The notes under the pieces were generated by a model. That model made no database searches, was not told the origin of the DNA, and saw nothing but the letters and a program-made list of their open reading frames with translations. Positions 21,471 through 29,112 of a stretch of 64,000 nucleotides of DNA are shown here, one piece after another. Within the stretch, counting starts at the first letter, position 1. The number at the start of each line of letters is the position of its first letter. Source of the stretch: Corallincola holothuriorum (GTDB taxonomy: Bacteria; Pseudomonadota; Gammaproteobacteria; Enterobacterales; Neiellaceae). A program made the translations under genes and the position numbers. Location of the stretch: contig NZ_QPID01000008.1 of the NCBI RefSeq assembly GCF_003336225.1, positions 62,001 to 126,000 of the forward strand. Direction: 5' to 3'.

Positions 21471-21494
21471 ACCCCGGCGATGCCGGGGTTTTTT
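21471..21494 (+). terminator. Intrinsic terminator after bamB
   Basis: ACCCCGGC and GCCGGGGT form an 8-bp stem with a GAT loop, followed by a six-base T run. It lies 24 bases after the bamB stop and ends 21 bases before der. Confidence 0.9.
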
Positions 21495-21515
21495 GCTATT
21501 TAAATGAGGTTTTAA

Positions 21516-22982
21516 ATGACTCCTGTGTTGGCTTTGGTTGGCCGCCCAAATGTGGGTAAATCGACACTGTTTAATCGACTCACGCGCACCCGTGATGCCT
21601 TAGTTGCTGATTTCCCTGGTTTGACTCGCGATCGTAAATACGGTCAGGCGAGCTACCGCGAAATGGAGTATTTGGTGATTGATACCGGCGGTATTCATGG
21701 CGGAGAAGAGGGGATCGATGCTGAAATGGCTGGTCAGTCTTTGCAAGCGATTGAAGAAGCCGATGCCGTCCTGTTCTTGGTTGATGCTCGTGCTGGCGTG
21801 ACTAGCGCCGACGAAGCCATTGCCGGTCACCTGCGCCGATTAGAAAAGCCAGTTTTTCTGGTAGCAAACAAGATCGACGGTGTTGATGCTGACGTCGTGA
21901 CAGCCGATTTCTATAGCCTTGCCTTGGGTGATGTGCATGGTATTGCTGCAGCCCATGGCCGCGGTGTCAATCAACTGCTGGAAACCTCAATGGCTCCGTT
22001 CCTTGCTGAATTGATTGAAGAAGAGGAACCGGAAGAGGAGCCTTGGCCGGATGAGGTTGAGGATGACGAAGCGGAGGAAGAGCCGGATGCGGATCGTCAG
22101 CCGTTTGAAGATATGCCGATCAAACTGGCTATCATCGGCCGTCCTAACGTGGGTAAATCAACACTCACTAACCGTATTCTTGGTGAGGAGCGGGTGGTTG
22201 TTTACGATATGCCCGGTACCACTCGTGATTCTATCTATATCCCGATGCAACGCGAAGAGCAGGATTATGTCCTGATTGATACGGCTGGTGTTCGCCGCCG
22301 TGGCAAGGTATCTGAAACGGTTGAGAAGTTTTCAGTGATTAAAACCTTGCAGGCGATTGAAGATGCCAATGTGGTGCTATTGGTGTTGGATGCCCGCTCT
22401 GGCATATCCGATCAGGATCTGAGCTTACTTGGCTTTGCTTTGAATGCCGGACGCTCATTGGTTATTGCAGTCAATAAGTGGGATGGCTTGGATCAAGTGG
22501 TTAAGGATGATCTCAAGCGTGAGCTGGATCGTCGCTTAGGCTTTATCGATTTTGCCCGTTTACACTTTATCTCTGCGTTACACGGCACGGGTGTTGGCCA
22601 CCTGTTTGAGTCAGTAGAAGAAGCCTATAGCTCAGCGACGAAGCGGATCAATACCTCGATGTTGACGCGCATTCTTAAAGGCGCGGTTGAGGATCACAAC
22701 CCACCGATGATCCAGGGGCGTCGTATCAAGTTGCGCTACGCCCATGCCGGTGGTTATAACCCGCCGATTATCGTGATCCATGGTAATCAGTTGAGTGGTC
22801 TACCTGAGTCCTACCGCCGTTATCTGATGAATTACTATCGTCGTTCATTGAAGATCATGGGCACGCCGATCCGTATTGAGTATCGAGAAGGTGACAACCC
22901 ATTTGCCGGCCGCCGTCAGGAGCTGAGTAAGTCTCAGCAACATAAACGCCGCCGGATGATGAAGTTTCACAAGAAAAAATAG
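21516..22982 (+). CDS. der: Ribosome-assembly GTPase Der (EngA)
   Basis: Double-G-domain GTPase needed for 50S subunit maturation. The 488 residues contain two complete GTPase domains: [12 protein letters not shown] with NKID (near 8 and 118) and [12 protein letters not shown] with NKWD (near 209 and 322). They are joined by a very acidic linker (about 166-198), as in E. coli. A KH-like C-terminal domain and a basic tail ending [12 protein letters not shown] follow. Confidence 0.97.
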   Translation: MTPVLALVGRPNVGKSTLFNRLTRTRDALVADFPGLTRDRKYGQASYREMEYLVIDTGGIHGGEEGIDAEMAGQSLQAIEEADAVLFLVDARAGVTSADEAIAGHLRRLEKPVFLVANKIDGVDADVVTADFYSLALGDVHGIAAAHGRGVNQLLETSMAPFLAELIEEEEPEEEPWPDEVEDDEAEEEPDADRQPFEDMPIKLAIIGRPNVGKSTLTNRILGEERVVVYDMPGTTRDSIYIPMQREEQDYVLIDTAGVRRRGKVSETVEKFSVIKTLQAIEDANVVLLVLDARSGISDQDLSLLGFALNAGRSLVIAVNKWDGLDQVVKDDLKRELDRRLGFIDFARLHFISALHGTGVGHLFESVEEAYSSATKRINTSMLTRILKGAVEDHNPPMIQGRRIKLRYAHAGGYNPPIIVIHGNQLSGLPESYRRYLMNYYRRSLKIMGTPIRIEYREGDNPFAGRRQELSKSQQHKRRRMMKFHKKK

Positions 22983-22990
22983 CGTTAAAA

Positions 22991-23014
22991 CAAGAGCCAC
23001 TGTTGTGGCTCTTG
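22991..23014 (+). terminator. Hairpin after der
   Basis: CAAGAGCCAC and GTGGCTCTTG form a 10-bp perfect stem with a TGTT loop, 9 bases past the der stop. The following T-tract is poor (TTAC), so termination may be partial and yfgJ may be partly read through. Confidence 0.55.
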
Positions 23015-23061
23015 TTACACTTGGCTTAACTGATTGGATCTATGTTAGCCGAGGTAAACCC

Positions 23062-23298
23062 ATGTCTTATACCCATCCCCATTGTCCCGAATGTCACGGT
23101 CTATTGCAGGCCGAAAACAAGCAACTGCATTGCCCTGCATGCCAGGCCGACTATGTCGAGAAGGTTTGTTGTGATGTGTGTGGTGAGCAGGTGGAAACAT
23201 TAAAGGCGTGTGGTGCAGTTGATTACTTTTGTAATCACTGTAATAGCCTTAAGTCGAAGTCAAAAGTGGTTCGTTCTTATCACATGGTTAATCAATAA
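23062..23298 (+). CDS. yfgJ: Zinc-ribbon protein YfgJ
   Basis: Small putative zinc-binding protein of unknown role; E. coli carries its orthologue beside der. ATG 23062 follows GAGGTAA, giving 78 residues. Three CxxC pairs (CPEC, CPAC, CDVC) and a final CNHC form two zinc knuckles. The segment VETLKACGAVDYFCNHC is the family hallmark. A longer frame from 23005 would read through the der terminator hairpin and is rejected. Confidence 0.85.
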   Translation: MSYTHPHCPECHGLLQAENKQLHCPACQADYVEKVCCDVCGEQVETLKACGAVDYFCNHCNSLKSKSKVVRSYHMVNQ

Positions 23299-23338
23299 GT
23301 TTGCACCGATTAAACTCCTGTGTTAATAATTATGCATT

Positions 23339-23416
23339 ATGACAGCATTAATAGTCACTATTTCTTCTGAGACCCGCCGACGTAGCAACGCCATTACCGC
23401 GTTGTTCGGCACTTAG
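23339..23416 (+). CDS. Predicted arginine leader peptide
   Basis: A 25-codon open frame starts MTALIVTISS, continues ETRRRSNAIT and ends ALFGT at TAG. The three arginine codons are consecutive (CGC, CGA, CGT at 23375-23383). They stand just upstream of an RNA stem that would control the terminator before an arginine-pathway aminotransferase. No Shine-Dalgarno sequence is visible. An AATAAT -10-like hexamer at 23325-23330 would place the transcript start at or within two bases of the ATG, so a leaderless start is possible. The role in attenuation is inferred from layout. Confidence 0.6.
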   Translation: MTALIVTISSETRRRSNAITALFGT

Positions 23417-23476
23417 TTCTACTTAGTTTTTTCGAACTGGACACCGCGGTTACATTTTTTGTACCGCGGTTTTTTT
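23386..23476 (+). promoter_or_regulatory. Predicted transcription attenuator of the aminotransferase gene
   Basis: Segment 1 CAACGC (23386-23391) pairs with segment 2 GCGTTG (23399-23404). Segment 2 can instead pair with segment 3: ACCGCG (23396-23401) with CGCGGT (23445-23450), plus GTTCG (23404-23408) with CGAAC (23433-23437). Segment 3 otherwise pairs with segment 4, ACCGCGGT (23443-23450) with ACCGCGGT (23463-23470), followed by seven T residues: an intrinsic terminator. A ribosome stalled at the Arg codons would cover segment 1 and favour the 2:3 antiterminator. One reaching the TAG would mask segment 2 and allow termination. Confidence 0.65.
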
Positions 23477-23494
23477 ATGCCTGGAGTAAAGCTT

Positions 23495-24682
23495 ATGTCG
23501 CTTGTGACACCTTTGATGAACCTAAACGAAAGACCGCCAGTTAAGTTTGTTTCCGGCAAGGGAAGTTGGTTGCAAGACAGCGAAGGGCGACGTTATTTAG
23601 ATTTTATCCAAGGGTGGGCGGTGAACTGTTTAGGCCATAGCCCTTCAGTGTTGGTGGAGGCTATTTCGTCGCAAGCGTCGCGTTTGATGACACCGAGCCC
23701 GGCTTATCATAGCGAAACAACGTTGGCATTGGCGGATCGTTTACGCGCGTGCAGTGGTTTCGATCAGGTTAATTTAGTCAACTCCGGCGCTGAAGCAAAT
23801 GAAGCTGCGATTAAGTTAACGCGTAAATGGGGGGCGCAGAATAAGGGCGGTGCATTTCGAATCATCACCTTTGAAAACGGCTTTCACGGCCGAACTCTGG
23901 CCACCATGTCAGCCTGTGGCAAACCCGCTTTTGATGCGCTTTACGAACCCAAAGTGCCAGGGTTTGATCGGGTGCCGTTTAATGATTTGGCAGCCGTAGA
24001 GGCCGCGATCAGCAAAGACACCGTGGCGATCATGTTGGAGCCTATTCAGGGAGAAGGCGGGGTTGTTGCCGCTACTGAATGTTTTTTACAGGGCTTAAGA
24101 GCGTTGGCGGATGAGCATCAGCTACTGCTGGTATTCGATGAAGTGCAAACTGGGATTGGCCGTACTGGTGAGTTGTTTGCTTATCAACTTTTTGGGGTGA
24201 CGCCGGACGTGATCACCTTGGGGAAAGGGCTTGGTGGCGGCATCGCTATCGCTGCTATGTTGGCAAAAAACCATTGTTGCTGCTTCGAGCCGGGCGATCA
24301 AGGCAGTACGTTTGGTGGTAATCCGCTTTCAGCCGCTGCGGCGAATGCGGTTTTAGATATAGTCGCGAATCCTACGTTTCTCGCTCAGGCGCAAGCCAAC
24401 GGTGCCGCGCTACGCCGTGTTCTGGAACAGGTGTCGCAGCGTTTTGGCTTAGGCGAAGTGCGGGGGCAAGGGTTATTGCTGGCGCTGAATACCCATGGCT
24501 CCTCCACTGTAGACGCGTTTCAATTAGAAGCCGCCTGTTTTGAATTAGGACTATTGGTGAATGGCTTGCGGCACAACCTATTACGAGTTATGGCCGCACT
24601 GAACTTTACTGTTGAGGAGTTACAGCTGTTTGAACAGCGACTTATCCAAGGGATCGAGCAGCTACTAGCAGAGAAGGATTGA
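23495..24682 (+). CDS. ArgD-type class III aminotransferase (probable acetylornithine aminotransferase)
   Basis: PLP enzyme of the acetylornithine/ornithine aminotransferase family. It most likely interconverts N-acetylglutamate semialdehyde and N-acetylornithine in arginine synthesis. ATG 23495 follows CTGGAG; the longer frame from 23459 lies in the terminator. The 395 residues contain NSGAEANEAAIKLTRK near 96, FHGRTLATMSACGKP near 128, the cofactor Asp in VFDEVQTGIGRTG near 215, and the PLP lysine in TLGKGLGGGI at residue 244. Substrate is not fixed by sequence; the Arg-codon leader supports the arginine pathway. No other arg gene is adjacent. Confidence 0.8.
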   Translation: MSLVTPLMNLNERPPVKFVSGKGSWLQDSEGRRYLDFIQGWAVNCLGHSPSVLVEAISSQASRLMTPSPAYHSETTLALADRLRACSGFDQVNLVNSGAEANEAAIKLTRKWGAQNKGGAFRIITFENGFHGRTLATMSACGKPAFDALYEPKVPGFDRVPFNDLAAVEAAISKDTVAIMLEPIQGEGGVVAATECFLQGLRALADEHQLLLVFDEVQTGIGRTGELFAYQLFGVTPDVITLGKGLGGGIAIAAMLAKNHCCCFEPGDQGSTFGGNPLSAAAANAVLDIVANPTFLAQAQANGAALRRVLEQVSQRFGLGEVRGQGLLLALNTHGSSTVDAFQLEAACFELGLLVNGLRHNLLRVMAALNFTVEELQLFEQRLIQGIEQLLAEKD

Positions 24683-24812
24683 TGGCATGAATTGTTGCTT
24701 GCTTCACACTTTAATCAGGCGGTGCAGCAGTCTCAATTTGGCTTGATTTGGGTCAGTTTTATGGCGAACGAAATCGCTACGATGGCAGCATCATTCGCAA
24801 CCGAGAACGAAC

Positions 24813-24959
24813 ATGGAACTCTGGATGGATCTGCTGTTTGGTGATGCGATTGGCCTCATGTCAATGGCGGTAGTGTTATCTACTGTGGTTATTATGGGTT
24901 ATTACGTTTGGCTGTTTATCAGCCGAGCGTTGAAAGACCCAAACGATAAGTCTTGCTAA
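24813..24959 (+). CDS. Small single-span membrane protein, DUF3149-like
   Basis: A 48-residue protein beginning MELWMDLLFGDAIGLMSMAV and containing one membrane span (about 14-36, ending YYVWLFISRA). The LLFGDxxGLMS start and overall size match the DUF3149 family of tiny inner-membrane proteins of unknown function. GAGAACGA is a weak ribosome site. It lies alone, 130 bases after the aminotransferase. Confidence 0.7.
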   Translation: MELWMDLLFGDAIGLMSMAVVLSTVVIMGYYVWLFISRALKDPNDKSC

Positions 24960-24985
24960 CAGACCCTCCCTGGATCTGGCAATAG

Positions 24986-25019
24986 GGGGTTAACGGCTTG
25001 TCGCAGTGCCGTTAACCCC
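24986..25019. repeat. Strong 12-bp inverted repeat after the DUF3149-like gene
   Basis: GGGGTTAACGGC and GCCGTTAACCCC are perfectly complementary around a 10-base loop. There is no T-run on either side, so it is not a classic intrinsic terminator; it may still stabilise or end the upstream transcript. Confidence 0.6.
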
Positions 25020-25171
25020 GCTTCGTTACTCTGCCTATTGGCGGCCTACTGGTGGTGCGTCTCCTCCTTTCTCATCCAACAATTGCTTTACCTTCTGCCG
25101 CTTGCCGCTACTAATTTGACTATGCTTACTGCATCTTCGTGGCTGAACCTCAGTCATGGTACAGGGGAGGG

Positions 25172-25597
25172 ATGACTGTGCTGCCGATCAAATACAAGAA
25201 AGGCTACAAGTACCAACTGGTAGAAATCTTTGAAGTGAAGCTACCTTTGTCACCTGCAGAGGCGATTGACGATGGGCTTTTTCTAACGCTGTCGACGTTT
25301 GGCGTGCTCAGTATTAAAGCTGGCTATGCTTGGGACGGCCCATCTGGTCCGACGCTGGATACGGCCAACTTCATGCGTGGCTCATTGGTGCACGATGCGT
25401 TATATCAGTTAATGAGAAATGGCCACTTGGATAGAGGTGAGTATCGCGATATCGCAGACCGACTGCTGCAGCGCCAATGTAAAGAGGATGGCATGTCATC
25501 GCCTCGGGCGTGGTGGGTGTATTGGGGTGTGCGTTTATTTGGTGGTAAAGCAAGTCATGAAGACGCCGTGAAAAATGTGTTGAGTGCCCCGCGATAA
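25172..25597 (+). CDS. DUF1353 family protein
   Basis: Function unknown; the family is frequent in phages and in bacterial accessory regions. Hallmarks are the AGYAWDGPSGPTLDTANFMR segment near residue 50, then GSLVHDALYQLMRNG, then ADRLLQRQCKEDGM and WVYWGVRLFGG. The Asp and His in WDGxS and VHDALY are conserved and may be catalytic or metal-binding. A strong AGGGGAGGG precedes ATG 25172 (141 residues) and sits even better for GTG 25178; a GTG at 25139 has no ribosome site. No phage genes are adjacent. Confidence 0.75.
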   Translation: MTVLPIKYKKGYKYQLVEIFEVKLPLSPAEAIDDGLFLTLSTFGVLSIKAGYAWDGPSGPTLDTANFMRGSLVHDALYQLMRNGHLDRGEYRDIADRLLQRQCKEDGMSSPRAWWVYWGVRLFGGKASHEDAVKNVLSAPR

Positions 25598-25655
25598 TGC
25601 ACTGTCGCGCTTGTCATTGGAGTTGGTTGCAATAGACTGAGGCCGACTAATTTCT

Positions 25656-28600
25656 GTGGGATATGTCGTGGCAAAGCAACTCTTCTCCTCTTGTTATCTT
25701 TGTTTTAGCAAACCGGTTTGTTTTTACTGGTTACTGGCTGCCGTCTTATTACCGAGCAATGTCGGCGCTGTGGATCTGGTGGGGTTACACCAAGAGCCCA
25801 ATTTTAGCCGTGCTATTCAACAGGTCGAAGATGCCCCCGCTGAGTCATTGTCGCAGTTAAGCCTTGCCATAGTGCGAGTCGATAGCACCGATAGAAAAGC
25901 GCGTATCAGCTATCTGATGGGACGGGCTAATATGGCGCTCGGTGCGCCCGATGCCGCCATCGTTAATTACCAAGATAGCCGCGAACTCGCGCTGGCGCTG
26001 GCTGATGATGAGTTGTTGCACCGTTCTGATTACGGTATCGCGTCTATCTACCTCTACCACGATAACCCTGTGCTGGCGTTGGATATTTTCAAGCGGTTAC
26101 GGATCAATGATGAAAAGCGTGGCAACCTGAAGCGCCTGGGCTCAACACTTAATAATATCGGTGTCAGTTACCGACTGTTAGGCAAGTTAGACCTGGCGAT
26201 GCAGTACTTTATTGAAGCTCTGGTCTATAAAGAGCAATACGAAAATCCGATATCCGTGGCACGAACTCTGACCAATATCGGTGAAATCGAACTGGACATG
26301 GGGCAGTTCGATGCTGCCAAGGCGCGTTTGCTACAGGCGGAGATGATATTTACGCAGGAAGAGCGTGGTAAAGACCTCATGCGCGTACTAAATCTGTTGG
26401 GTAATGTTGAAGCCAGCGCTGGTCAGTTTGATGCCGCAATGCGTCACTATCAAAAGGCGTTGGATTATTATCAGCGTCATGGGCCGGAAGCCGCATTGGC
26501 GCAATCCTATCAGAATATTGCCGATCTTTATGCGCGGCAAAATCAGCCTGATAAATCGATAGCCCTGTACGAAAAAGCGTTAGAACTATCAGATGATCTC
26601 AGTGATGGCGTGCTTAGTCCCGATATTGCTGTGCGGCTCGGCAACGCTTATTTTGATAAACAGCAGCCTGCCGTTGCCCTTGAGATCTATCAACAAGCGA
26701 TGGCGCAAGTTGGAACTCGTACATTGGGCGCTTATGAAGGTCCGTTGTTGCTTGGTTTGTCCCGTGCCAGTGAAGCAATGGGCGATTATCAACAGGCACT
26801 CGCTTACCTGAAACAGTTTCAAAGCAGCACCCTGGGGTTACAGCATTCTGAAATGCGGATGCAGGCTCAGGAGTTGCACCAGAAATTTGGCGTGGCGGAG
26901 AAAGAGGCATCGATCCGTTTACTTGAGCAGGAAAATGCACTGCGTGAGTCGGAGCTTGCGGCGCAGGCGTATCAGCGAAACTTTTGGTTATCGGGCAGTT
27001 TGGTGTTGTTGTTGGGCTTCTCATTCCTCACCTACCGTCAACGCAGCCGACGTCTGCTGATGGCGGAAAAGGCCAGCGTAACAGAGACCATACTTGAGAA
27101 AAAACGTACCTTGTTTGCCAATATCAGCCATGAATTTCGTACGCCACTGACGCTGATCTTGGGCCCGCTGCATCAATTAAAGTCTGCCGACACGCCAGAG
27201 TTAAAAAGACAATCTCTATTGGCGCAGATCGAGCTGAATGCACAGCGTATGTTGCGCATGGTTGAACAGGTGTTACAACTGGCCAAGCTGGAAGCGGGCG
27301 AAGAGCGGGACGCCAAGCGTGTATTGTTAGACCAGCTAGTGGCGCAGACCACTCTGGAGTTAAGGCCTCTTTTTGAGCAAAAACGGATCCAGCTAACTAC
27401 CGCTATTGCGCCGGATTGTTGCTTGATAGGTGATCACGACCTGTTAGAAAAAGTGGTGGTTAATTTGCTGAGTAACGCCGTGAAATACACCCCAGAAGGC
27501 GGGCGTGTGGCGGCGTCTTTAACAGCAGAGAACGAAAAACTGAAGTTGGTGGTCACTGACAGTGGTATCGGCATGACAGACGAAGCGATGAAACAGATAT
27601 TTGAACGTTTCGTACGTGCCCATGTGGATGTTGAGGGCACTGCCGGTGTGGGGATTGGTCTGGCCTTGGTGAAAGAGGTAGTGGAGGCGCATAAAGGCGA
27701 AATCAGTGTCAGTAGCCGAGTCAATGAAGGGACGGTTTTTACCGTAGTGCTGCCCCGATATATGACGTTAGAAGCGCTCGCAACAAGTCTGCCCGCTAGT
27801 GAATCGGGGCAGGTGTTATCTGCAGCGCCATTACCTGCGACTCAATCTGCCGCAGCCTCGCCGGTGGCGTCGAATAGTGACAGCGAGCAAGCCTCGGCTG
27901 ATGATAGCGTGCGCCCTAAGGTGCTTATTATTGATGACCACCCGGAGATCGTCGCCATGGTGGCTGATGTTTTAGCCAATCAGTACCACTGCATTACAGA
28001 GACCGACAGCCCTACCGCGGTACAGATCGCGATAGAGCAGGTACCGGATCTGATTATCACCGACCTGATGATGCCGTCGCTTGATGGTTTCGAAGTGAGT
28101 CGTTTAATCCGCGATAACCCCGCAACTAGCCATATTCCTTTGATGTTGCTCACCGCCAAAGGCGATGATGAAAGTCGCTTGAAGGCATGGCAAAGCGATA
28201 TTGATGCCTACTTGTCGAAGCCATTTAACCCGGATGAGCTGCAACTGCGTTGCGCTGGTCTGATTAAAGTGCGGCGCTTGATTGCGCAAAAGCTGCAGTT
28301 GCGTGATCCGCAGCCGGAGCAGAGTGCAGAATCGAGTGGAACGCCGCAACCCAATCAAGAGAGTGCGGCGGGGCTTAATCAACGGGATCGTCAGTTTGTT
28401 GAAAAGCTGGAAGGGGTATTGGCGCAGCATTATTCACAGAGCAGTTTGGATAAAGCGCTGATCGCCAATGCCGTGGCAATGAGTGAGCGGCAATTGCAAC
28501 GCAAAATGCAGGCCCTATTTGGCCAAACGCCCACGGATTACGTTCGCAGCTTCCGCTTAAAGTTAGCGGCTGATGCGTTGCAAGCGGGCGAAGCGGTAAC

Positions 28601-28715
28601 ACAAGTGGCCTCCGCTGTTGGTTTCTCTTCACCCGCTTACTTTAGCCAGTGCTTTAAGCAAAAATTTGGCATGAGTCCGAGCGATTTTGTGCGGCAACAA
28701 ACTTCATCGGGCTAA
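25656..28715 (+). CDS. Hybrid two-component regulator: TPR sensor, histidine kinase, receiver, AraC output
   Basis: One 1019-residue protein carries a whole signalling pathway. An N-terminal signal segment (about 15-40) leads to a periplasmic TPR array (about 60-400; LNNIGVSYRLLGKLDLAMQY, LLNLLGNVEASAGQFDAAMR). A membrane span (about 442-460) follows. The dimerisation domain has phospho-acceptor His 492 in ISHEFRTPLTLILGP. The ATPase domain shows VVNLLSNAVKY, DSGIGM and GVGIGLAL (595-700). The receiver (753-870) has Asp 803 in DLIITDLMMPSLDGFE and the Lys in YLSKPF. The AraC DNA-binding domain (915-1015) ends GFSSPAYFSQCFKQKFGMSP. The layout resembles Bacteroides hybrid systems, but with a TPR sensor. 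GTG 25656 or GTG 25668 is the start. The ligand is unknown. Confidence 0.92.
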   Translation: MGYVVAKQLFSSCYLCFSKPVCFYWLLAAVLLPSNVGAVDLVGLHQEPNFSRAIQQVEDAPAESLSQLSLAIVRVDSTDRKARISYLMGRANMALGAPDAAIVNYQDSRELALALADDELLHRSDYGIASIYLYHDNPVLALDIFKRLRINDEKRGNLKRLGSTLNNIGVSYRLLGKLDLAMQYFIEALVYKEQYENPISVARTLTNIGEIELDMGQFDAAKARLLQAEMIFTQEERGKDLMRVLNLLGNVEASAGQFDAAMRHYQKALDYYQRHGPEAALAQSYQNIADLYARQNQPDKSIALYEKALELSDDLSDGVLSPDIAVRLGNAYFDKQQPAVALEIYQQAMAQVGTRTLGAYEGPLLLGLSRASEAMGDYQQALAYLKQFQSSTLGLQHSEMRMQAQELHQKFGVAEKEASIRLLEQENALRESELAAQAYQRNFWLSGSLVLLLGFSFLTYRQRSRRLLMAEKASVTETILEKKRTLFANISHEFRTPLTLILGPLHQLKSADTPELKRQSLLAQIELNAQRMLRMVEQVLQLAKLEAGEERDAKRVLLDQLVAQTTLELRPLFEQKRIQLTTAIAPDCCLIGDHDLLEKVVVNLLSNAVKYTPEGGRVAASLTAENEKLKLVVTDSGIGMTDEAMKQIFERFVRAHVDVEGTAGVGIGLALVKEVVEAHKGEISVSSRVNEGTVFTVVLPRYMTLEALATSLPASESGQVLSAAPLPATQSAAASPVASNSDSEQASADDSVRPKVLIIDDHPEIVAMVADVLANQYHCITETDSPTAVQIAIEQVPDLIITDLMMPSLDGFEVSRLIRDNPATSHIPLMLLTAKGDDESRLKAWQSDIDAYLSKPFNPDELQLRCAGLIKVRRLIAQKLQLRDPQPEQSAESSGTPQPNQESAAGLNQRDRQFVEKLEGVLAQHYSQSSLDKALIANAVAMSERQLQRKMQALFGQTPTDYVRSFRLKLAADALQAGEAVTQVASAVGFSSPAYFSQCFKQKFGMSPSDFVRQQTSSG

Positions 28716-28741
28716 TTTCAGCGCGCGTCTCTTCAACATCT

Positions 28742-28775
28742 GCTTGTGGCTGGTAGTTTGGTATCAGCCACAAGC
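28742..28775 (+). terminator. Hairpin after the hybrid regulator
   Basis: GCTTGTGGCTG and CAGCCACAAGC form an 11-bp perfect stem with a 12-base loop, 27 bases past the stop codon. There is no T-run directly after it. Confidence 0.45.
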
Positions 28776-28792
28776 GCACTTTAGTAGCAATT

Positions 28793-28833
28793 ATCGGCCA
28801 ACCGTTCTCGATTATAGAAAATGGCCGATTTTT
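28793..28833 (+). terminator. Probable intrinsic terminator
   Basis: ATCGGCCA and TGGCCGAT form an 8-bp stem with a 21-base loop, followed by TTTTT. It probably ends the hybrid regulator transcript together with the preceding hairpin. The rest of the gap to 29112 holds no gene, only the repeats listed next. Confidence 0.5.
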
Positions 28834-28980
28834 CACTGTATCCCATATCCGACACCGCTATTGTTTCTGCGACAGAGCTATAAATAACGGCCATTTTGGT
28901 GTCCGTTTTTTAATGCCACAAGCTTATTGTTGATTTTGTTTTTGACTTTATCTTATTGAAAATAAAGATTTTTAATAGGT

Positions 28981-29042
28981 TGTCCGTTATTTGGTGTTAT
29001 CTGTCCGCTGATTGAATGCGCTTATCGATAGCAACTTCTAAT
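28981..29042 (+). promoter_or_regulatory. 21-bp-phased direct repeats next to a putative promoter
   Basis: TGTCCGTT at 28981 and TGTCCGCT at 29002 are spaced 21 bp, two helical turns, the spacing known for AraC half-sites. A third TGTCCGTT lies at 28900. Immediately downstream are TTGAAT (29012-29017) and TCTAAT (29037-29042) with a long 19-base spacer, the kind of weak promoter that needs an activator. Binding by the neighbouring AraC-domain protein is inference. Confidence 0.4.
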
Positions 29043-29112
29043 CTTTGCTCAACGTTTCGCACTACTGATATGCAAGTCGTCGCATCACAGGTGCTTTGGG
29101 TAGGGAAAGACA

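Noticed and set aside
23332-23370. Alternative 12-codon leader frame (MHYDSINSHYFF)
   Set aside because: It ends before the attenuator stems and has no tract of a relevant amino acid; the overlapping Arg-rich frame fits the layout far better.
23459-23494. Upstream extension of the aminotransferase
   Set aside because: It would begin inside the attenuator terminator and adds residues absent from the family; ATG 23495 has its own ribosome site.
25139-25597. Prophage remnant suggested by the DUF1353 gene
   Set aside because: No integrase, structural, lysis gene or attachment repeat is nearby; the single gene does not support a prophage call.
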